DNA from: Sabellastarte sp. h YS-2021
Taxonomy: Eukaryota; Annelida; Polychaeta; Sabellida; Sabellidae
DNA length: 64,000 bases
Assembly: GCA_964017235.1 (NCBI GenBank)
Contig: OZ024936.1
Span: 18,080,496 to 18,144,495, forward strand
Reading direction: 5' to 3'
The notes below the pieces were generated by a model, which was given only the letters and a program-made list of their open reading frames with translations, had not been told where the DNA came from and searched no databases. The stretch's first letter is position 1; every line of letters starts with the position of its first letter. Positions 46,010-57,710 of this stretch are shown piece after piece. The translations under genes and the position numbers were made by a program.

Positions 46010-46769
46010 CTTATTAACCACTTATTAACCAACTACTATACACATACTATACCGGTGCATTGTGCCCTTTATTTAGGGAATGCATGCTTTTTTTAAACAA
46101 TGGACAATGTAAGTACTTAATGAGTGCATTGTGAATACATTCCTTTACCTTCCACATACACAATCACATACAAGGAAAACAGCAATTAAATTCCAAGTAA
46201 GATGTGTTTATAATGTCATTATTATAAGAAAGCACTATATTTACACTGTTTTATATCATTTTTGCCACTGTTCACCCCACAAAGCAAACTGAAGAAGTCG
46301 TACAAAAATAAAACCTTCAACAATTCGGACTGCTGATACTTTTTTCAATTTGTCAGTGAACAGATTGGTGTCATCTAGGACACCCTAAAACAGAAGTGAT
46401 GTTCTATGATATGTCTACATATTGTCACTATTAAGTCTTGCTCTAAACAATGTAGGTAAAACTTTCATTTTTAGTCATTTATATAAAAGTTGTAATGATG
46501 GAGACATTTTTCAAATTCCTTTAAATTTTCTAAGAGAAAAAATAATTCAGAAAAATAGCTAATCTATGCATGGCTCTTTAAGAATACGTAAAAAGCTTAT
46601 GAAGATGATGAAGCAATTTTATCTCTTTGGCTTACAAATAATAGTTGATACAATTACTGACACTACAGCATATTATTCAATATATTAATAGCACAATTGT
46701 TTTGTGGCCTTAAACAAGATTTGCTGTGTACTTCATTCTGTAACTTCCACACAGCCAGTTGATCACAGT

Positions 46770-47026
46770 TCAGACTAGATCCTGTATGTCAGGTCTGTTC
46801 ATCTTCTTTACTGCCTTTAAAAGTTTCTGCCTCTTTTCATCCATAGATGTTTCCCAGCCATCCCTCCATTGAAGTAGCATAACATAAGCTGCATAAACAC
46901 TGTCTCTAGGATTTTTGGCATCTATTTCATCAATCTTCTTGTAGTCCATTCCCAGTCGTGGGGCCAGTTGCCTCCATTGTTCACCCAGCCTTGTGGCAAT
47001 CTCAAACATATGTTCATTGCCAAAAT
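46770..47026 (-). CDS. Paralogue A exon 3: death domain
   Basis: This last coding exon (257 nt) starts after TTTTCAG (AG at 47027-47028) and ends with a stop at 46770. Joined to exon 2 in phase 1 it reads NDEK-DFGNEHMFEIATRLGEQW and continues RQLAPRLGMDYKKIDEID, then YAAYVMLLQWRDGWETS, KRQKLLKAVKKMNR. The pattern of W, then L-x-L-G-(x)5-I, then A-x-x-M-L-x-x-W is that of a death domain, about residues 400-480 of the predicted protein. Death domains join signalling partners by homotypic contact; with N-terminal ankyrin repeats the protein is likely a cytosolic adaptor. No partner can be inferred from the window. The equivalent exon of paralogue B (12270-12615) is frameshifted. Confidence 0.88.
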
Positions 47027-47029
47027 CTG

Positions 47030-47640
47030 AAAAGAAGGTTTGCACATGTACTTTCAAAATTATAATTATGTACCTTATATTTTGTGTCTATTGTAACAAA
47101 TATTTTAGGTTAGATTATTACATTGCAGGAGTAAAGAAGAATGCATATTCCAATTTCCACATGATACGATTAACAATGAGAATGCTTGTTCTGACAAGCA
47201 TGCCTGTTAAACGAGACACAAAACACACAACTTTGACTTTTGTAATGATAAAGAAGATAATTGAAAGCAACATTTGCATTCTTGCTGATCATTTTATTTA
47301 ATTTGCTCTTTCATTTTGTCATAGGACAAGTATATAAAGATATTTGAGAATTTGGCATCTTCAGTTCTAAGAAACTAATGATCTCTTATGGAAAAGGGTG
47401 AATAGATTTTATGTCACATTGGAAAATGATACAGAATAATCACATAGATCATAAGTAAAAGATTATTAACTTGTTATTATGAACAATCAAACCAAGTTTT
47501 TAAAATTTGGCCAAAAATTTGCTTATAATTTATTTGAACTGTTTTAAGAAGTATCTCACTTGGTTATATTATGCCCCAACAGATATGCCTGAATAAAGTT
47601 CAATAACAGTAAAACACACACACAATAATTGTTCTAGTTA
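47030..47640. other. Paralogue A intron 2
   Basis: A 615-nt intron with GTAACT donor and TTTTCAG acceptor on the minus strand. No other feature is seen in it. Confidence 0.7.
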
Positions 47641-47641
47641 C

Positions 47642-48217
47642 CTTTCTCATCATTGCGCAGTCCTAGTTTTGCCAACTCTCTCTCTGGATCCCAGTTTTCA
47701 TCTCTCAATTTAGCTTTGAATTTTACTTCAGCTGCAAGTCTGGCCACATTGGTAATCTGTGACTGAGTGATGATTTTGCTGGTTTCTTTTGATCTAACAT
47801 CACTAGTAGCTTCCCCAGCTGCACCAGCAGAGGATGTAGACTGAGTGTTTTGTTTTTTCTCTATTGCATTTCCCTTAATAGATTCCTCTAAGAGACTAAC
47901 TAGATCAGTGTGATGTTTTTCTTTGGCAATGTCTAGTGGCCCCTGTCCTGCTTTGTTGAACAGAAATTCGGGATGATGAGCTAGAAGTAACTTAACAATC
48001 TCGGGTGAGTTTGCAAACACAGCACAATGAAGTGGGGTGTCTCCATCATCGTCAGCATTGTTAACTTGGGCACCTTTTGCAGTGAGTAGTTTGACAACAG
48101 ATGTGTGATTTTTGTAACAAGCCATGATGAGAGGAGTGATACCATTCTGACATCTACTGTCTATTTGTGCCCCATGAATGAGCAGCTTTTCTGCAACTGC
48201 AGTGTGACCTTCGTGTG
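47642..48217 (-). CDS. Paralogue A exon 2: C-terminal ankyrin repeats and linker
   Basis: The exon is 576 nt (192 codons, phase 1 at both ends), from a TATTTTAG acceptor (AG at 48218-48219) to an AAAG|GTAACT donor (GT at 47640-47641). The splice from exon 1 completes an ankyrin repeat exactly: LYIS-AHEGHTAVAEKLL. Three further repeats follow (NGITPLIMACYKNHTSV, DGDTPLHCAVFANSPE, QGPLDIAKEKHH). A polar linker (about residues 322-398) comes next, with a Ser/Ala-rich part (TQSTSSAGAAGEA) and a charged helix (RLAAEVKFKAKL, DPERELAKLGL). The frame-derived ATG upstream of the acceptor is not the real start. Paralogue C's version is decayed and that of B lacks the linker. Confidence 0.88.
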
Positions 48218-48234
48218 CTAAAATACACAACTGT

Positions 48235-49290
48235 TTTATTTAAATGTATTAACTAGCAATTCATTGAATGAATAACATCAAACATTTAAAAAGTTATTTA
48301 TTAAGTAAAAATACTTAAATTATATAGAAAAATATGTGGATATTGAGAAAAATTAAGAAAGGTAAGATTTAAGCGGAATAATCGATCATTAGTAACCTTT
48401 TATAACCAACCGCGATATGCACTGTCACTGTCTGATCGTTCACCCACTAGAAGTTGTCAAGTATATTGCTTTGAAAAGAGATAGGGTGCGGTTACAAGGG
48501 CAGATGCTCTAAATAGGTCATTTACGGTATTTACAATGGAAACTATTAAGGTTTATGGAAGTGCACAATAAAAGTTTCCTTGAAGTATAAGAAAACGAAT
48601 ATGAATAACAAAGACGAAGAACTGTGTGGACATTATCAAAATATTATCACTTTAATTGTTTGCGTGAAATACATAAAAGTTAGTATTTGATCTTTGCTCT
48701 ACACCATTATTTAGGTTTAAGAGGCATAAATAAATCTTCAATATCAGAACTAAAACTTCATAAAACCAATATTTTCATTCAATTGAAGTTTCTTGTTATT
48801 GAACTGAACACAATAAAGAAATGGTCTAAATTGGATATGAACAGGAAAGTGAGGGTCAGTAAGGCAGATAACTGGCTACCAGTTCCAGGAGGGGTGGGCT
48901 TTTGTTAATATAGATTTAAAATTAATTTTTGATATAACGTTCCTGTTTTCACATGCCCTTTAGTTTATTGTCCTGTCTAAGTTCGTCACTTTCTAACTTA
49001 TGCCAATATAAAGCGCCCCCAGAATTTACGTTCCTTGTAAAGTTATAAATTACTGTAATAATTAATTGTTATGTTTGTTTCAAAATTAACATTGCTTGTC
49101 CTGAACAGTTTTTAAGGTAGGTGATGGACCTGTGTGATTGACAAACTATTTTCACGATTACACTCGAGAAGCAAAACTACCACTAAACATAACATGCTTT
49201 AAAAGATGAACAATTGCACAAGTAGGACAAATAGTAATTTTATTATCTAGTAAGCAATTGAATGTGAAACAAGACTCCCGCCGAGCATTA
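48235..49290. other. Paralogue A intron 1, right-hand part without features
   Basis: The sequence next to exon 2 shows no gene. The frame at 48687-48908 has no recognisable domain. Confidence 0.4.
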
Positions 49291-49299
49291 CACGGAAAG

Positions 49300-49920
49300 A
49301 AATACCTTTTGCGAGATATTCACAATTCTTCATTTTCCGCTGAAATCCAAGATGGCCGCCAAAAGTGGTGAAAAACTGAAATTTTTCCCCTAGGCACAGA
49401 ATATGTTCTACTACCTTGTGGGTCAAAAATTCGTTCTTACCCTTTCGAAGATATTGTCAATGTTTATTTTCTGCAAAAATCGAAGATGGCCGCCTATCTC
49501 TTACAGTTTTTGAGATATTCACACTTTTTCATTTTCCGCAAAAATCCAAGATGGCCACCAAAAGTGGCGAAAATTGAAATTTTTCCCTTTTTATAGGACA
49601 CTCTTGTACTACCTTGTGGGTCAAAAATTCGCTCGAAATTGCTCTATCTCATACGGTTTTCGAGATATTCACACTTTTTCATTTTTTGCAAAAATCCAAG
49701 ATGGCCGTCAAATGTGGCGAAAATTGAAATTTTTCCCTTTTGCATAGGACACTCTTGTACTACCCTGCGGGTCAAAAATTCGCTCGAAATCACTCTATCT
49801 CGTACGGTTTTCTAGATATTCACACTTTTTAATTTTCCGCTAAAATCCAAGATGGCCGCCAAAAGTAGCAAAAATTGAATTTTTTCCCCTTTGCATAGGA
49901 TACTCTTATACTACCCTGCT
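49300..49920 (+). repeat. Tandem repeat, ~150-bp unit (CCAAGATGGCCGCC)
   Basis: GATGGCC falls at 49351, 49485, 49550, 49700 and 49851; the last three are 150 and 151 apart. The unit reads GAGATATTCACACTTTTTCA, TTTTCCGCAAAAATCCAAGA, TGGCCGCCAAAAGTGGCGAA, AATTGAAATTTTTCCC, then CTTGTACTACC and GGGTCAAAAATTCGCTCGAA. The left copies are rearranged. The array lies in intron 1 of paralogue A. Confidence 0.75.
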
Positions 49921-49924
49921 ATCA

Positions 49925-50150
49925 GCTTACTAGGGGTCTAACAGGTTTAGACAACAAAAAGATGCTATGACGTCATGTTGTCTAGACAGGAAGGAAGTAC
50001 AACACGCCATCTGGGGAGTGCACTAGTACTACGGACCGGCCAGCCGGTGGAAACACAGGACGTCTTTTTCTGACGTTTGGCGGACCGGTCTGCACCGACC
50101 GGTTTAGCAAATTTTCCATTGGATAGGATGTATTAACGCAATAAAAATAT
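49925..50150 (+). mobile_element. Solo end fragment of the DIRS-like element at 58-60.8 kb
   Basis: Two phrases are shared with 60555-60765. TATCAGCTTACTAGGGGTCT with GATGCTATGACGTCATGTTG corresponds to TATCGGCTTACTAGGGC and GATGCTATGACATCACACTG. TCCATTGGATAGGATGTATT with AACGCAATAAAA corresponds to TCCATTGGATAGGATGTGTT and AGCGCAATAAAA. The order of the two phrases is reversed between the loci, which fits an element with repeated or split ends. GGACCGG/CCGGTC words lie between. Confidence 0.55.
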
Positions 50151-50154
50151 TTTT

Positions 50155-51470
50155 CTTTAATGTATCAATATACTGGGACATTACATTAGTAATGTAAAAT
50201 AGAACAGATATAACTGCAATTGATCTTTATCTAATCTAATGTGAACTTTTATAATGCTTAATCTCCATCAGTTAACATACTTGAAGACACAACTAAACAT
50301 ATATAACCTGTGAATGATCATGCAGTGAAATTACATATAATAGACAGGTCGTACCAAAAAGATGCATAGTGATGGGGAAGACTATGGTAGATAGGCTTTT
50401 GCAAACAGATAAGTTTGTGAGCTTTTTTCATGAAGGAGACATTGCTCTACATATATTTTCTGGAAGTTGAACTACAATGATATGTGTAAAACTTGTTTAT
50501 TTTTCCTTTTGGATTGATATGTGAGATGCAACAACACATGCAACAACACTAATTTAACAACACAAACGCCCATACAAGACAACAAAATCCCAACTAAAAT
50601 CATGACTAACCCTGGAATGACCGGCATTGTTTTGGAGACAGCAGATAAAACTATATAAATCCTTAGTAGAAGACAAACATTCCCCATTTAAGTCCATTTG
50701 TTATTTAAAGCCCTGCAGCAAAAATAAATTAACAAACAAAATGATTTTATATATTTTATGTATTTACTGATGTATTTCGTCAAAAAAATACTGTTAAGCA
50801 AACAGGTAAATGTAAACAGAAATTTAAGTTTTATCCTTGTACCATTTCCCACTGACATGTTTTTACTCTGATTTTGGTAAGAATACAATTAAAAGAAAAT
50901 GAAATGTACATATTTTCAGATGGTGAGTCTTGTGAAAATCTGGCACACTAGATTTAGCTGTAATTGAACTGTGTGGAAATAATATGTAATTTCTATTTCT
51001 TTGAAATTGATATGTTCACCAGAGACAATTAAAACAAGAGACAGTCATAACATTATTGGGATTTTTATAATGGATTATGATGTTGGCTACAAGCCCACAT
51101 AATTAGCGGAGCTTATATAATTTACTTCCACATACAAGACAATAAACCCTGTTTTATTATCTACCATGAGCCGTGTCTAACCAATGTACAGGGATATACA
51201 GAACAGGACATATTGTTTGTATATACTGGTGCCTTCTTACAATGGATAATTAGTTTAAACAAGTGCCAAGTTTCATTAATATCTCAAAAACTGTGCAATC
51301 TATAAATGTGTATTATATATCTCATTGGAAATGTCAGTGCTTCTGCCTGTTTTGTATCATAAAAACCCATGCAGAAATCCATGAGAAATCGCAGTCTCTA
51401 TCAGAGCTGTTTTCACATTCTCTCTTTAAATATGAATATTTTTAACTCGTAAATAATACAAAAGGGTGGG
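50155..51470. other. Paralogue A intron 1, no gene seen
   Basis: Two adjoining minus frames (50472-50888) encode hydrophobic stretches, but they have no start context, homology or splice support, and I treat them as chance frames in AT-rich sequence. Confidence 0.35.
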
Positions 51471-51479
51471 TAATTTATC

Positions 51480-52090
51480 CTAGGTGTTGCATTGAGCTAC
51501 TTATATGAAACAGAAATCATCAAAGGTACACAATTTATGTTGTATAATTTGCATAACAGTTCTGAAAGTTTTGCTGAAATATGTTAAATATATTTAGAAA
51601 CTGTAAACATTGAAATATTTGGATATTGTGGGTCGTCTGCACTATTGCACATTACCCCCCCTCTCTCTCTCTCTCTCTCTCTGTGTGTGTAATATACGTC
51701 ACCAATACAGAAAGAGTCACTTAAGTACATTGCTGGTTATATTACATGTTCTTATACACATCCCAATATTCATTTTATAATTTGTATATGGGAGCTTTTT
51801 CAAACATAACTGTAATTTTAAACATACACATTCCATATCATAATGTATATCTAATGATGCATTTTAAGTAACAGTTAATCACGCTGATATAAAAAATTAG
51901 CAAACAAAATAAACATATTGTGCGTACCCATGTTTACATATTGTTTTTATACATTTTGAAAGGGAATTCGGTACTCCTTGAACATTAAACTTTGTTTAAA
52001 TGCAGTTTTGTAATTTCAAAATGGTCATTTTTACTTTTAAAAAAGAACCACAATATATTAGTTTAAAAGATAAATTATTAAAACAGTTAA
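51480..52090. repeat. Intron segment shared with paralogue C
   Basis: Phrases such as ACAGTTCTGAAAGTTTTGCT, GGTTATATTACATGTTC and CAGTTAATCACGCTG occur in the same order as in the C intron (2260-2640), showing that the duplication that made the paralogues included intron sequence. A (CT)n(GT)n microsatellite sits at 51655-51690. The frames are diverged. Confidence 0.5.
51655..51690. repeat. (CT)n(GT)n microsatellite
   Basis: A short C-run passes into about ten CT units and then GTGTGTGT. Confidence 0.9.
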
Positions 52091-52112
52091 ATATTCACAA
52101 ACCTGTACAAAC

Positions 52113-52731
52113 CTGATATATATAATGAATTGTAACCATCAGTATCCTGTGAATTGACATCAGCTCCATGTTGGAGTAAACCACTCACAACATCCACATG
52201 ACCATTCTGTGCTGATATATATAATGGACTGGCACCATCAGTACACTGTGAATTGACATCAGCTCCATGTTGGAGTAACAGTCTGACCACACCACTGTGG
52301 TTGTTTTCACAGGCCACATACAGTGGTGTGGACTTGTTCTGATACTCCACTCTGTTCACGTCTGCATTATGTTTGAGTAACACACTGACAATTTGTTCAT
52401 GTCCCTCAAATGCAGCACACCACACTGCTGTTCTTCCATCTTTACTCTGACTGTTTACACTAGCCCCGTGTTCTACCAGTAGTTCCACTACTTTACTGTG
52501 GTTATTGTATGCTGCTCTTATCAGTGCTGTACTCTGATATTCCTTCTCCCTGACTTCAGTGTCTGCTCCCTGTGACAACAGGAACTCTACTACACTCACA
52601 CTGTTGTACTGACATGCTACATACAAAGGTGTAAAACCACCATCATCTGTACAGTTTATAATGGTTCCTTTTGAAAGATACTTCTTTACAACAGTTACAT
52701 TATCAGTTTGTGCAGCTTTAAATATATCCAT
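52113..52731 (-). CDS. Paralogue A exon 1: start and N-terminal ankyrin repeats
   Basis: The exon begins at the ATG at 52731 (MDIFKAAQTDNVTVVKKYLS) and carries about six ankyrin repeats, e.g. GFTPLYVACQYNSVSVVEFL, KSTPLYVACENNHSGVVRLL and GASPLYISAQNGHVDVV, with strongly conserved QHGADVNSQ turns. It ends TCA-G|GTTTGTAC (donor GT at 52111-52112), phase 1; a second possible donor 7 bases downstream would break the frame. The start is supported by the same MDIxKAA opening in B and C and by loss of similarity upstream to a protein frame. With exons 2 and 3 it gives 1452 nt, 483 residues. This is the only copy of the three without a lesion. Ankyrin repeats bind protein partners. Confidence 0.9.
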
Positions 52732-53640
52732 CTTTATATTTTATTTTAGTTTATATATAGTGATAAAGTAATTCAAATTAATTGTGTATATATTAGTTTC
52801 ATATGGTTTGAACACTCCTCTGTTTCAAAGAAAATTAGATATCAGAAAGATCCTTTCTGTGCAAGCACTCTGTATTTATACAGAAGAATGAATAACTTGT
52901 CATTGAAGCGTATCTTGAGTGATACAGTACTGTCTCACAAAATAGTGTGCGTCTAATTTTACGTACTTGTAACAAAGAAAATTTCTGTTTAAGTAATCTA
53001 CACTTAAGTTTTATATGTTTGGAAATATAAATACTCACGTAAAACATTTCTGTTTAAACAGGTTTAAACGTATAATGCAATACAAGCATCAAATGCACAA
53101 CATTCGATACAAGCTCTTTCGAAAAAAAAAAGTTGACTTTCGTGACTTTTTGTTGATTAAAAAGTAGTACAATAGATCACAGAAGTATTTTTGTTTCTTG
53201 TGTAAAATCTGTTCATTACTTGTGTTTGTGTCTGTGCAAAGGAAGTTTAATATAAAAGTGGTTTTGTGTTACGTTGTGGCCACGTCACCAGTAGATTCAA
53301 TATCAGTTGATTTTTTTAACATTTAATGACCAATTACATGATGAGCTTTCTTACATTTAAACACCCCTATTAATTTTATTACTTACTGTAGGATGCAAAG
53401 AAACATAGTGGCGCCATTTGCAGATACGTAAACACACTTTGGCCTTTTTTCATTTCACCGTATTTTCCTGTCTGAATACCACAGGCCTATTTACAAAACA
53501 AACGTGTTTTGTAGTACACCAAAGAAACTATACACGGGTGTCATTAATGTTAGCCATCACTAATGTTAGACAAGTTGTAATTATATTGTCTATGTTTACG
53601 TAATTACCGTAAATTATTAAGAAATGCAATAAGTAAACAC
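52732..53640 (-). promoter_or_regulatory. Upstream block of paralogue A
   Basis: The region up to about 53540 is alignable by eye with 24891-25520 upstream of paralogue B: TATATAGTGATAAA, GGTTTGAACACTCCTCTGTT, TTTATAC, TGTCTCACAAA, ATTTGCAGATACGTAAACAC and TACACCAAAGAAACTA. It should contain the promoter, but I cannot point to a TATA box or initiator with confidence. The distal part belongs to the same repeat family as the 25.3-27.5 kb array. Confidence 0.45.
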
Positions 53641-53654
53641 TACCACGGGTGGTC

Positions 53655-53865
53655 ACAAAGATAAACGGTCATAGAGATAAACGGTCTTCAAACCTTTCAC
53701 ATCTAAGTGGTCTAAATACCAAAATTGCACAAACTAAATGACAAAATATATTTAAACAATGCTTATCTTGACATCCGGTTAAGTTATATCATTATCAAAC
53801 CCTTTAAATGTTTTTGGTGTGATAATTTCTGAGGGCCGTTTATCTGTACGACCATTTATCTTTGT
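53655..53865. mobile_element. MITE-like element with AGATAAACGGTC repeats in its arms
   Basis: The left arm starts ACAAAGATAAACGGTC at 53655 and repeats GAGATAAACGGTC. The right arm reads GGCCGTTTATCTGTACGACC, then ATTTATCTTTGT, the complement of the left arm with two or three mismatches. The element is 211 bp with an AT-rich interior and no coding capacity. Confidence 0.75.
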
Positions 53866-53869
53866 GTAT

Positions 53870-56800
53870 AATTTAGAAATATACCAAAATAACACATAAA
53901 ATGGATACATGAACTGACTTATGTGCGATGATAGAAGGTTATTGTAATCACTTTCACCTGTCTGTCATTCTGTTCTTCTGTCTGTACACCTTCTGCCCCT
54001 ATAAATACAAAAAAAAACTAAATGGTGGTGAGATACTTCTGGGTGTACACATAGATTCCCCCAAATTCATCATGTACGTAGATCATACAATGATGTATAA
54101 TGAACATACGTCCTGGTTATAGAGAAAAAAATGGCTGATTTGCAAGGAACAGTTAAGTTACACGTGCGATTTTAAAACAGAATTTCGAGGTTGCAGAGAC
54201 CTCACAATGAAAATTGGCATGCACATTATTCTATACGTGCACGTGGCATGGCTACAAATGCATCCATATCTCAAGGGGTATGTACAAGAGGCTTGGGTAC
54301 GAATTTTTTCCTTGCTAGTGGGGTAGGTTCTCTCCATTTACTTACAGTGTTTGCATGTGTCGTATTATACACTCATGTGTCTTATATAAACCCACCATGT
54401 GGTATGTAGCTAGTCGCAGCCTGTTCTTGGATATTCAAATAGTGACACTCTTGTTGGGAGACTTCAGTTTGTTTACACATGCAAAATCTACTACCCGACC
54501 ACCAGGCTATGCTCATTTTTTAAACAATATTTGTAGCACACTTAAGTGTGTACACACGTATGATGGGATGTGAGAGAATCTTCAGATAGGCCTAAAGTAC
54601 TTCATAATATTGTCAAATATTGTTCTGAGATCAGCATTATTGAGTGAAACAATGCACTATCTCTGTAAAGCAGTATCAGACAGCAACAACCTATATTGTC
54701 ATATACGTAAGCTGATGTATCATTGACAAAGGCTCTCTTTTTGTTGTGAAAGAATTGGTTTCACGTGAAAGCCTTTTTCGAACAGAGCTCTTTGTGCAGT
54801 CCACATGTTGGCCATGAGTTGGATTGAAAAAAACAGTCACATAAGAGAAGTTAATCGTACAAGATAATCAATTTCTCTGGTGACAGTTAATCTAGAAATG
54901 AATGAACATTTACCCAAATACATAAATTCTTTTAGACCTATCCAGTAGAGTACTGGTATAATACTGTCTCCACATATTTATCCCATAAATAGACTTGTGA
55001 GCTTAAGAATGGTGCTTGTAAGGCTTTCATAATCACCTGAATTCAATTATGGATAAAACTGTGTCTGACTGTTGAATTTTAGGATAAAATTGTTAGATGT
55101 TGTATTGTTTTATATAACCAGGGTTTAGACAAAATGTTTCAAGCCTTAAAATGTGAAGAACATTTATTAAGATATTTTAAAATCCAAAGAAGTAAAACTT
55201 TTATTCTTGCAAATTTTAAGTATATTTAGATGTAGCCAGGAGTTATTTTTAAAAATCTCCTAAAATGGACCATTTTTTGACATCTTCTCTGCCTAAGATT
55301 GTCTGATATATAACATATACTTGGCTTGTTAATGACCAAATAACAAGTATTATTGAATAATAACAACAAAATAAGTAATTAAATATTTTTCTGTAATCTA
55401 AAACGCTTTTTAAAAAATGGTATTATAAGACCATATACACAATCCCATTTCTCTGAAACCAGGTCGGAGTAGTGTCTCTTAAAGAGTTTCGATAAACAAC
55501 TGAGTATCTCATGCATTAAATGCTATACATACATATGCAACTAAAACTTTTAAGCCCCCTCTTCATATATTGTATGAGCTTTTCAACTAACCATGTGAGT
55601 TCACAATTACAATAGGTCTATCAGGTGGCATTATATAAGTGTAAAGTTAGTAAGGAAAACCTGAAAAAACGTTCATATTTCTGTGATCCCTATTTCATGC
55701 ATCAAGATCACTGTTATTGTGTTGCACAGTCTGATTTCTAGATCCAACAAAAATGTTTATTAAGAAAAAAGACTGATCTCAATTGACTGATATTTATGCT
55801 TAAATGGTTCATTTAATTTTCTTTAAGGGCAGACAAAATCAAAATGGGCCAATCACGTTTGTATTAAATATTTAGAATATTTACCCTGTAGGAAAACAAA
55901 CATAATGACTAAGAAAGAAATTATGGTAGATTTAATGTGAATACCTTGTCTCCACAGTTACATAACCAACATGTGGAGATTGCCATACTTTAAATACCAA
56001 AGAGAACTCCTCTGAGAGTTATTTTTAATTATGTCACATAAACAACAAATGTAATTTAAGTTTAAACTTATGATACAGTTCAAACTACTATTGGTATATT
56101 TTAACAATGTTTCGAAAGGAGACTCACACAGCATGAGTTCTATAGAAATTACATATACATTGTAACTAATGATTTATAATTTTTATCATATCTTCCTTTG
56201 ATATGTGCTTTGATATTCTATAAAGTCCTAAAATAATTTGTTCTATTTTCAACTTACTACTCAACATAGTGTTTACTGGCTGTTGAATGGGACGTAAAAT
56301 CCCCAACTGTGACTTTTCATTTAGGGGATTGTGGTGAAGAAAGCTAGGCCTACAAATTGGTAAATCACCAGCATATATGTCTGCTGGAAGACCTTTTTTC
56401 CACCTTACAATCTCTCGGATTACCAGATAGGTTGTATATGCACAAATACAACAGTTTACAAAGAAAACAACCCACAAAATCACCATGGCCATGTTTTTGT
56501 CATTAGAGGGCGTCTTTTCAACAACCTGTTAACTAACTACATCAAATTGTTTTATTGTACAGCTATAGTAAAATCTTAAATCATATTATTTATTGACGTT
56601 ACTTAAGATTTTACTACATTCATACAATATAAAATATCCAGATTGTTGAAAGAAAACCTATAAAATTCACGTGGTATGTGCTTCAATTTTGACCTTTGGT
56701 CACTGAAAAATGTTATTAAAAGTTTTTCGGAGCCATAATTATAGAAGGGGCCTTTATTACATAATATATGGTATATTCTAGCTTAACAGCATTTCTCTGT

Positions 56801-57705
56801 TCAATGTAGTTATTTTTTTCTAAAAATGAAATATTTTAGTGAAATTGATTATGCTAAAGTAAAGATTCAGACAGTTATGAATTGTGAAAGTGGTTGTAGT
56901 TATTTTAACATATGTACCCATTTCTGTTGACACACAAACTGTGAGTTAATAAAAGGCCATTGATTATCTTAACGTATTTGCTTTATTTCATTCCTACATC
57001 CACTGGGCTTAGGTAAAGTCTTATCATGCTGAAAAATTTACCATAGACAAAAATTATATGAGCTTAAAGTTGAGGAGAGATAAAATATGAAACTATACTT
57101 AAACAGCTACATGTGTATAATTTCATACATGAATTGTCAAGTTTCAGTAATGTATACTAACCTATGTGGTCCATGTGTGGGGTGTTTTAAATACTGTAAA
57201 CACTATGCTGTTAATATTGTGATTTAGGTGACCCGATATTAAAGCCTAATCGTGTGTCAACATGATAATTTTAACTTGTTACAATTGAGCTAATTTTGTT
57301 CATAACCCAACTTATTTTAATTGCTTCCTTTCGAAATAATACATATAAACTTGAAATCTTTAAACCAAGTATCAATACACCATACCCCAACATAGTTCAT
57401 AAAAATTATCTCCAGCCAAATATGTGTTTAGCTTCATTTGTATTTCTCTCTTGAACTATTTTAGATTTTTACAAAATATTTTGGATAAAAAAATTGATTT
57501 AATAATGATCGTCAACAAAAGTTAAAGGTAGGAAAATGTGATTGCTAATTATTAATGGTAGAAGTCATTTACAAAGGTATCCAATAACCTCAATACCCAA
57601 AACAGATAATTGGAAAATAAACTAAGTCTTACATGTTATTACATCATAATTAATTGATTCTATTTCTATATTTGATTCAATCCTTGGTTTGACCTAATCA
57701 TGGTG
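53870..57705. other. Long stretch without a recognisable gene
   Basis: The most coding-like frame is 56166-56492 (minus, 108 codons), described separately. The other frames are short. There are no obvious tandem repeats. Confidence 0.4.
56166..56492 (-). CDS. Possible small single-pass membrane protein or first exon
   Basis: The frame opens MAMVILWVVFFVNCCICAYT, a hydrophobic N-terminus that could be a signal anchor, followed by a basic flank (REIVRWKKG) and PADIYAGDLPICRPSFL. The C-terminal third is less convincing and may be intron read-through. I do not recognise a family. There are no neighbours in support and no clear polyadenylation signal was identified. It may be a chance frame. Confidence 0.2.
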   Translation of the reverse strand: MAMVILWVVFFVNCCICAYTTYLVIREIVRWKKGLPADIYAGDLPICRPSFLHHNPLNEKSQLGILRPIQQPVNTMLSSKLKIEQIILGLYRISKHISKEDMIKIINH

Positions 57706-57710
57706 ATGAT

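Noticed and set aside
46770-48230. Separate genes for the death domain and the second ankyrin block
   Set aside because: Splice sites and phases join them exactly to the upstream exon, and the first ATG of each frame lies in intron sequence or inside a domain.
49340-49860. YY1 binding sites in the ATGGCC repeats
   Set aside because: The word is AAGATGGCCGCC, which has an altered core relative to the AAGATGGCGGC-type consensus.
50472-50888. Two hydrophobic minus frames in the intron of paralogue A
   Set aside because: Hydrophobic peptides arise readily from AT-rich sequence; no start context or homology.
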